Under the pieces are notes generated by a model. The model searched no databases, was not told the DNA's origin, and was given only the letters and a program-made list of their open reading frames with translations. DNA of 34,425 nucleotides from CAYGZL01 sp964354345 (GTDB lineage Bacteria; Chloroflexota; Anaerolineae; Anaerolineales; UBA4823), in NCBI GenBank assembly GCA_964354345.1, contig CAYGZL010000112.1, positions 1-34,425 of the forward strand. The letters run 5' to 3'. Shown here piece by piece: positions 29,695 through 34,425 of this stretch. The translations under genes were made by a program, and so were the position numbers. How positions within the stretch are numbered: position 1 is the first letter of the stretch; each line of letters opens with the position of its first letter.

Positions 29695-32210
29695 GTTCTG
29701 TCTCCTTGATCAGGGTTGACGGCGTCAGGGTTGACGGCGCCAGGATTGGTGGTGCCAGGATTGGCGGTTCCAGGGTTGGTGACGCCAGGATTGACGGTGC
29801 CAGGATTGGCGGCGCGCAAAGCCCGGTCGACCAGGCTGCCCGCGGCGCAGAATCCGGTGATATCCTTGCCTTCCAGGGCAACGGGAACGGCCCATAGCAT
29901 CATATTCTGCACGTAGTGGCTGCCAAACAGGCGCTCACCGGTGTCGCCGCGGATGATATTGGGCTGATTCCAGGGACTCAAAAGGTTGATGGTCAGGTTT
30001 TCCAGGCAGCGGCGGGTCAGCTCCAGTCCGAACTCCCGGTCGCCTTCATATAGATAGGTCGCCGCCAGCATGTACAGCTCGGGGGTGAAGTAAGCATTCG
30101 GCCCATAGCCCTCGCCCTGCGCCAGGCTGCCGTCGGGGCGGGTCAGGTTGGCTGCTCCGGTCGAGGCGATGGCGGCGTTGGCGTGTTTGATCGTTTCCAG
30201 TGTGATTTTAACTCGCTCAGCAGGATGGATACCCGGCAACCCGTGGAATCTGGCCATCCAATGACCATCGAGCTGGTAGCCAAAGATCAAATCCGACTTG
30301 CGCCCGGTGGCCGGCTCGAAATAGTTCAGGTAATAGCGTCCGTTCCATAGCTTATTTTCCATGGAGGCGCTGCCCGCCTCAATCCAGGTCTGGCACTGCC
30401 GGGCAAAATCGCCATCTCCCGCCTGCTCGGCCATTCGTTGCGCCATCGCCAGAGCCGCCAGGTGAATGCCGCCCACATGGGCGGTCATGCCATAGAACTG
30501 GATAAACTCGAACCATTCCAGCATGGAGCCTTCTTTGATCCATGGGCGAGTGGGATTTTGATTGCCCCTGGGCACGCTGATGACGCCGTCTGCGCCGTCC
30601 TCATCCCGCAGGCTCATGGTGTACAATGTGTTGCGCTTGACTGCCGGGTAGAACTCCGCCAGCGCCTCTGAACTGCCAGTACGCTGCAGATAGCGGTCGA
30701 TCAGATCGACAAAGCAAGGGCCGTTGGTGGTGGTTTGGTAGCCTGGGGTGGGCATGGCAAACTCAGTACCGGCAGTCTGCTCGTAGCCGCCATCGGCCTC
30801 GCCGACCACTCCGCCCCAGATCCACACCGCCGCGCCGTTGGCAAACTGGTAGGCTTTGTAGCCGTGCAGCGAGGAAAGGGCGACCTCCGGAAAGAAGAAC
30901 ACCAGCGGGGCGTTGGCGTAAAAGGTATCCGGGATTGGCTCAACGGCCGGGTCCTCGACGATGCCATCGATCAAGCCAAACAGGCCTTCTTCGGGAATAC
31001 ACCAGGGACCGATAGGCGGTCGGGCAGTCGCCCACAGGCTGTTGATGGCGAAAAGGTGCAGGATGTTGACCAGTCCCTCGCGCAGCCAGACGGGGTATGT
31101 TTCCTCGAAGTAGATCACCTCCTGCCAGGCAAGCACGCGACCGAGCAGCGCGGCATGCGCATGGCTGAGGAACCGGGCTACCTCCAGGGCGCTTCGATAG
31201 CGTCGGGTGTACATATGCTGGAAGGTGTGCACACCCTCGCCAATCCACATGGGCGCATACCAGGCAACCACAAAGCGGATGATTTGCTCCTCGCCCGGCG
31301 CCAGGATGTATTCGGTGGAGACAGAGCTGCCAAACTCGTACTCACTGGCGGGTGGAAGTTGGCTGCCGATTTTGCCCCACAGACCCACTTCGGTTGGATG
31401 TACGATGGAAGACAGCGGTCCGCCGACGGACACCTCCCGGTCGCCAATCACACCCAATGCGTAGCCGATGCCCTGGCTTTGCACTACCTTTTCCGATGTA
31501 ACCACCAGGCCGCTGAACTCGCCCCGGATTAGTTGCCGTTCGGCGCGAGTCTTTTCTGGCGCGATTGGAATCCAGGCTGGCCAGTTACGGGGGTGTGATC
31601 CCTGCGGCAGGTACTGGCGCGGGCTGTGGGCATCGATCTGGGCTTCAGCCTGGGAGGGACCAGGGAAGCTGAAAGCCAGACGGCCGGCCTGGGGCTGTTG
31701 GCTGAGATTACGCAGGTGGACCTCGAAGACCGCCCCCGGGGTGTTGCTCACGGCTGCGTCACCCAGGATGAAGGGCGCCCAGGCGCGCAGCCCGGCGCTG
31801 ATTGGGCAGCCCGGCAGCTCATATTCAAGGTCAACCACCGGGTAATGACCCCAGTAGTGAATATCCACGGGGGTTTGGATGCCAGCGAACATGAAGCCAC
31901 CAAACGAGCTGGTCGGGTTGCTCAGGCACCAGACCTGCTCTCCCACTGTCATACCCAGGAAAGGGATGCGCAGCGGGCCGCCTTCGGGACAGATCGAATT
32001 GAAGATGGTGTAAAAGCCTAAGGTGCCGTCCGCTTCCAGCCCGATCCGCCCGGTATCCAGCCCGCCCAGGGGCAAGCCCTGTTCAGGCCGGGCTTTTTTA
32101 TGATAGATCACGCCGCTGGCCGGGTGGGTAAATCCCTCCGCCGGGAACTCGCAGTAGCTCAGGTGAGGCAGATCCGTGGGAAACAAACGGGATATCGACG
32201 TTGTGTTCAT
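29691..32210 (-). CDS. GH116-type glycoside hydrolase (non-lysosomal glucosylceramidase-like) with repeat tail
   Basis: The layout is an N-terminal beta-sandwich (from about 40) and a C-terminal (alpha/alpha)6 barrel (from about 370). GLPLGGLDTGRIGLEADGTL (45-64) is the entry signature of the glucosylceramidase/GH116 group. GPCFVDLIDRYLQRTG, LEWFEFIQFYGMTAHVGGIH and FGYQLDGHWMARFHGLPG (643-660) belong to the barrel. In characterised members the acid/base Asp sits in a DQ-x-x-GQW motif; here that place reads YQLDGHW, so catalysis may differ. No signal peptide is visible, implying a cytoplasmic enzyme. The last 38 residues (802-839) are seven NP-x-x-x pentads. It overlaps the CoA-transferase start by 4 bases and follows the next gene by 42 bases, indicating one operon. 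Confidence 0.78.
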   Translation of the reverse strand: MNTTSISRLFPTDLPHLSYCEFPAEGFTHPASGVIYHKKARPEQGLPLGGLDTGRIGLEADGTLGFYTIFNSICPEGGPLRIPFLGMTVGEQVWCLSNPTSSFGGFMFAGIQTPVDIHYWGHYPVVDLEYELPGCPISAGLRAWAPFILGDAAVSNTPGAVFEVHLRNLSQQPQAGRLAFSFPGPSQAEAQIDAHSPRQYLPQGSHPRNWPAWIPIAPEKTRAERQLIRGEFSGLVVTSEKVVQSQGIGYALGVIGDREVSVGGPLSSIVHPTEVGLWGKIGSQLPPASEYEFGSSVSTEYILAPGEEQIIRFVVAWYAPMWIGEGVHTFQHMYTRRYRSALEVARFLSHAHAALLGRVLAWQEVIYFEETYPVWLREGLVNILHLFAINSLWATARPPIGPWCIPEEGLFGLIDGIVEDPAVEPIPDTFYANAPLVFFFPEVALSSLHGYKAYQFANGAAVWIWGGVVGEADGGYEQTAGTEFAMPTPGYQTTTNGPCFVDLIDRYLQRTGSSEALAEFYPAVKRNTLYTMSLRDEDGADGVISVPRGNQNPTRPWIKEGSMLEWFEFIQFYGMTAHVGGIHLAALAMAQRMAEQAGDGDFARQCQTWIEAGSASMENKLWNGRYYLNYFEPATGRKSDLIFGYQLDGHWMARFHGLPGIHPAERVKITLETIKHANAAIASTGAANLTRPDGSLAQGEGYGPNAYFTPELYMLAATYLYEGDREFGLELTRRCLENLTINLLSPWNQPNIIRGDTGERLFGSHYVQNMMLWAVPVALEGKDITGFCAAGSLVDRALRAANPGTVNPGVTNPGTANPGTTNPGAVNPDAVNPDQGDRT
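29703..29807. repeat. 15-base tandem repeat encoding NPGxx pentads at the GH116 C-terminus
   Basis: Seven consecutive 15-base units, variants of (on +) CCAGGATTGGCGGTG, encode NPGTV, NPGVT, NPGTA, NPGTT, NPGAV, NPDAV and NPDQG. It ends just before the overlapping CoA-transferase start. This is a minisatellite-like tract prone to length change. Confidence 0.9.
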
Positions 32211-32252
32211 ATCAGAATTACCCTGGCTGGATGTAATATATTCTTATAATTT

Positions 32253-33278
32253 CTAGCCCATCTCCTTGAAAGCCTGACGGACAATTTCAAGATCTGCACC
32301 ATAATGAGGGTGCGGTCGAAAATCGGGGGGAGTTCCCCAGCCATATCCGAAAAAGTAATTGCAGCCTTTTTCGATCAGCTTACGCCAATGGCTGGGATCC
32401 GTCTCGCCTTTTTCAGTGCGACCAATGATGGTGGTCATGATTTGCTGCCCGGGCTTGCGCACACTTACCAGCCAATCGACGATTTCTGCGCGAGTTGATT
32501 CTGCTACCAGGAAATCGCTTTCCTGCAGCATGGGATGATCTACCCATAACGCTTCAGCAGCTCCCCAGTAGGGGACGTTGAAACCGATCTGTGTCTGCGG
32601 ACTGGCTGCGCGGACCGTGGTCAGGATTTTGTGGAACTGGCGTGTAAGCACGGTGCGCTTATACAGCAGGCTCTCTTCGGCGGTAATTTCTGCGGCTGTC
32701 TCTGGCATCTCCCTTCCAATGATTTCTTTAAAGGGCTGTTTGACAAACCATGCCGGTTGGACTGGAAAATCTGGATGCAGGTTGCCATATACGAACCAGT
32801 CAAATATCAGGTATTCGGAAGGGTACATCGTCAGGTATTCGTAAATACGCTCGCACAGCAGATCGGTCCATGGGCTTTCCGGAGCCATAAACCCGTAGAA
32901 GAAGTCTGAATAGGTGCGGCTGGTTGGAATCACCCAAGCGGGGCGCAGGTTGCTGGCAATCATATCAGTACCAACGCAAAAATAACTGCAGAAGGGGAAG
33001 CCGTGTTTGCGTGAAAGATCGTATAAGCGCGGTAAAAAATCCCGACCTGGTCCGGGTGCGACCGGTCCCAGGCGAGTTGGGTAGAAAGCATAACCGCAGC
33101 AGGTGTATGCCTGCAAAAACACGGCATTGTTTCCAAAATCGCGGTGCCAGCGAAAGTATTCCAGCGGATCTACATAAGCATAATCGTATGGCATGCTGGG
33201 CGGTGTGGATAAAAATGGCTTTTCAAAGTAGGTCCAATTCAAATCGCAGGTATATAGTTTGAGGTATTTTTCGGGCAT
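32253..33278 (-). CDS. uncharacterised protein, probably a TIM-barrel glycoside-hydrolase-like fold
   Basis: This is a 341-residue cytoplasmic-looking protein with no signal peptide. I recognise no named family. The alternation of strand-like pieces with acidic or aromatic ends (YEYLTMYPSEYLIFDWFVYG, TQIGFNVPYWGAAEALW, ESDFLVAEST, NYFFGYGWGTPPDFRP) suggests a beta/alpha barrel of the sort found in hypothetical glycosidases (GHL-like). DWF at about 155-160 and AES at about 260 could supply acidic catalytic residues, but this is a guess. AAGGAG lies 6 bases before the ATG. It is 42 bases upstream of the GH116 gene, so it probably works on the same substrate pathway. Confidence 0.5.
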   Translation of the reverse strand: MPEKYLKLYTCDLNWTYFEKPFLSTPPSMPYDYAYVDPLEYFRWHRDFGNNAVFLQAYTCCGYAFYPTRLGPVAPGPGRDFLPRLYDLSRKHGFPFCSYFCVGTDMIASNLRPAWVIPTSRTYSDFFYGFMAPESPWTDLLCERIYEYLTMYPSEYLIFDWFVYGNLHPDFPVQPAWFVKQPFKEIIGREMPETAAEITAEESLLYKRTVLTRQFHKILTTVRAASPQTQIGFNVPYWGAAEALWVDHPMLQESDFLVAESTRAEIVDWLVSVRKPGQQIMTTIIGRTEKGETDPSHWRKLIEKGCNYFFGYGWGTPPDFRPHPHYGADLEIVRQAFKEMG

Positions 33279-33390
33279 ATTCGGCTCCTTTATGCGTAGG
33301 GTTATCCTCTGTATAAGCCAATCGTCCTGATACTGCGAGGCAATTCCCCTTCCATATTAACTGACTGATTGGAGAACAGGTATCATGGGA

Positions 33391-34425
33391 TCACGCAAAT
33401 TCAGCGCTGACTGCGACCAATCCCAGAGCCGGTTCTGTACCCACGGTCGATAGGGTCATCGATTTCAATTCCGCTGGCTGGACCAGATCGAGCTCAATCA
33501 CATTCAACACCGCGCTGTCGGTCTTCACCGCCCGGCAGGCAGCCCAATATTCTGGTTGGGGGAAGCTGGTTTGCCAGGGCTCATCATGTTCATTGGTCCA
33601 GACTCCCTGCGGGGTAAAATAGCTGACGGCTGGCTTGCCCTGTGGCCAATCGGAATCGCTCGGACGCAGCAAGGGCAGAAGTCCATGCCGGTCGTGGCGG
33701 GGCAGGCGGGCGGTGCAGAAGATATCGACTGCCTTTTCCGGGCACCACCAATCCAGGTCGCCGGGGGAGTAGAGCGTGCGCCCGATCAAGCGGTTGTCTG
33801 TGCGCTGCAAAGTAACGCGCCCCACCGGCGTAAAGGTGTCGTGGTTGTCCAGGAACGGCACCACCAACAGGTAAAGCTTCTTAAACCGCTTTCCACCCAG
33901 ATCGAGGCAGAAAGCTGGCTGACCGTATTTCCATGAAACCGGGATCAGCTTGCGTCCGTTGAGCTGGAAGGTGACCGGTAGGTCAGGCACGCTCAGGGTG
34001 GGCTGATCCAGGGCTTTGAGTGGTGGACCATTGCGCGCCCAGGGCAGGTGATCGTAGGCATAAAAGGTGCGGAAGCTTTTCCAGATTTCGTCTGAGACCA
34101 GCGCCTCAGCGGGCAAGTCCAGCGGCGCCAGCCTATGGGCTGCATTCTGGCCGTGGGGTGCGCGTAGCACAAAGGAACCTGACACCGCCAGGACCAGCTC
34201 CAGCTTTTCTCCGCCAGGCAGAACAATCCAGGCAGTGTTATCGCCTGGCGATAACCGCGCCAGGCAGTCAGGCGGTAAGGTTACCAAAACCGCCTTTTCC
34301 GAGCGGGGTGGGAGGTCGATCTCGAAGGAGAGGCTGCCGCCTGCCGTAATCAGCATTGCTTTGCCTCGCAACGGGGTAAAGGTGTTGTTGCGCACGGTCA
34401 GGCCGGTCTTTCCACCCTTACCAAC
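33391..34425 (-). CDS. C-terminal part of a large carbohydrate-active or sugar-binding protein, cut by the window edge
   Basis: The frame is open to the last base of the window, and the upstream codons (GKGGKTGLTVRNNTF) read like real protein, so the gene continues outside. The visible 344 residues are beta-rich: an Ig-like piece (TFTPLRGKAMLITAGGSLSF, DLPPRSEKAVLVTLPPDC), then a galactose-binding-like part (KYGQPAFCLDLGGKRFKKLY, LLVVPFLDNHDTFTPVGRV). No catalytic motif can be pointed to. Such tails occur at the C-terminus of large glycosidases of plant-polysaccharide loci. It is followed after 112 bases by the TIM-barrel-like gene on the same strand. Confidence 0.55.
   Translation of the reverse strand, partial: VGKGGKTGLTVRNNTFTPLRGKAMLITAGGSLSFEIDLPPRSEKAVLVTLPPDCLARLSPGDNTAWIVLPGGEKLELVLAVSGSFVLRAPHGQNAAHRLAPLDLPAEALVSDEIWKSFRTFYAYDHLPWARNGPPLKALDQPTLSVPDLPVTFQLNGRKLIPVSWKYGQPAFCLDLGGKRFKKLYLLVVPFLDNHDTFTPVGRVTLQRTDNRLIGRTLYSPGDLDWWCPEKAVDIFCTARLPRHDRHGLLPLLRPSDSDWPQGKPAVSYFTPQGVWTNEHDEPWQTSFPQPEYWAACRAVKTDSAVLNVIELDLVQPAELKSMTLSTVGTEPALGLVAVSAEFA

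Noticed and set aside
28333..29709. Two long + strand frames opposite the CoA-transferase
   Set aside because: They are shadow frames; the - strand product has family motifs and a ribosome-binding site.
30735..31532. 265-codon frame on + opposite the GH116 gene
   Set aside because: The composition is atypical and the opposite frame carries the recognisable GH116 signatures.

Overview
The window looks like a piece of a chromosome from an anaerobic or fermentative Chloroflexota bacterium, probably Anaerolineae-like. This is inferred from protein style and gene content: a cytosolic sugar-binding domain fused to a hybrid kinase with an AraC output, a GH4 alpha-galactosidase, family-5 binding-protein transporters and a GH116 enzyme. 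No 16S rRNA or other direct taxonomic marker is present.

Region 1 (1-9650) is housekeeping. It holds the 3' part of gyrA (+), a convergent birA (-) whose 3' end overlaps it, and then a + strand run: rpsB, tsf, pyrH, frr, uppS, cdsA. After that comes a SAM-I riboswitch with a readable terminator/antiterminator switch in front of metK, and a strong terminator. The run covers translation (S2, EF-Ts, RRF), UMP phosphorylation, undecaprenyl diphosphate synthesis and CDP-diacylglycerol synthesis, ending with S-adenosylmethionine synthesis.

Region 2 (9666-23921) is a nutrient-response locus. On the - strand, in transcription order, are a 1090-residue one-protein signalling system (sugar-binding-like domain, GAF, histidine kinase, two receivers, AraC helix-turn-helix), a stand-alone receiver with Glu at the phosphorylation site, oppD, oppA, oppB, oppC, a six-heme c-type cytochrome lipoprotein, oppF and a small membrane protein. 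A melA-type GH4 alpha-galactosidase is divergent from the sensor gene and shares its control region. Together these suggest that uptake and cleavage of an alpha-galactoside or similar sugar is controlled by an intracellular sensor. The cytochrome is the unexplained passenger.

Region 3 (23923-25713) holds a thioredoxin with a CYPC active site, a tRNA-Lys(UUU) with its promoter, and a decayed AT-rich patch. The patch contains a truncated Fic-family N-terminus running into a frameshifted DDE-transposase remnant, an 11-bp inverted repeat in front of the Fic remnant, and an orphan signal-peptide ORF.

Region 4 (25714-34425) is a secreted-propeller and carbohydrate region. A secreted seven-blade propeller (+) is convergent with a PQQ-like lipoprotein propeller (-). 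Upstream of the latter on the - strand are a CoA-transferase, a GH116-type glycosidase whose stop overlaps the CoA-transferase start, a TIM-barrel-like hypothetical, and the C-terminal part of a further large protein cut by the window edge.

No CRISPR array, phage module or recognisable defence system was seen. The most unusual material is the opp/cytochrome/sensor locus and the GH116-CoA-transferase pair.
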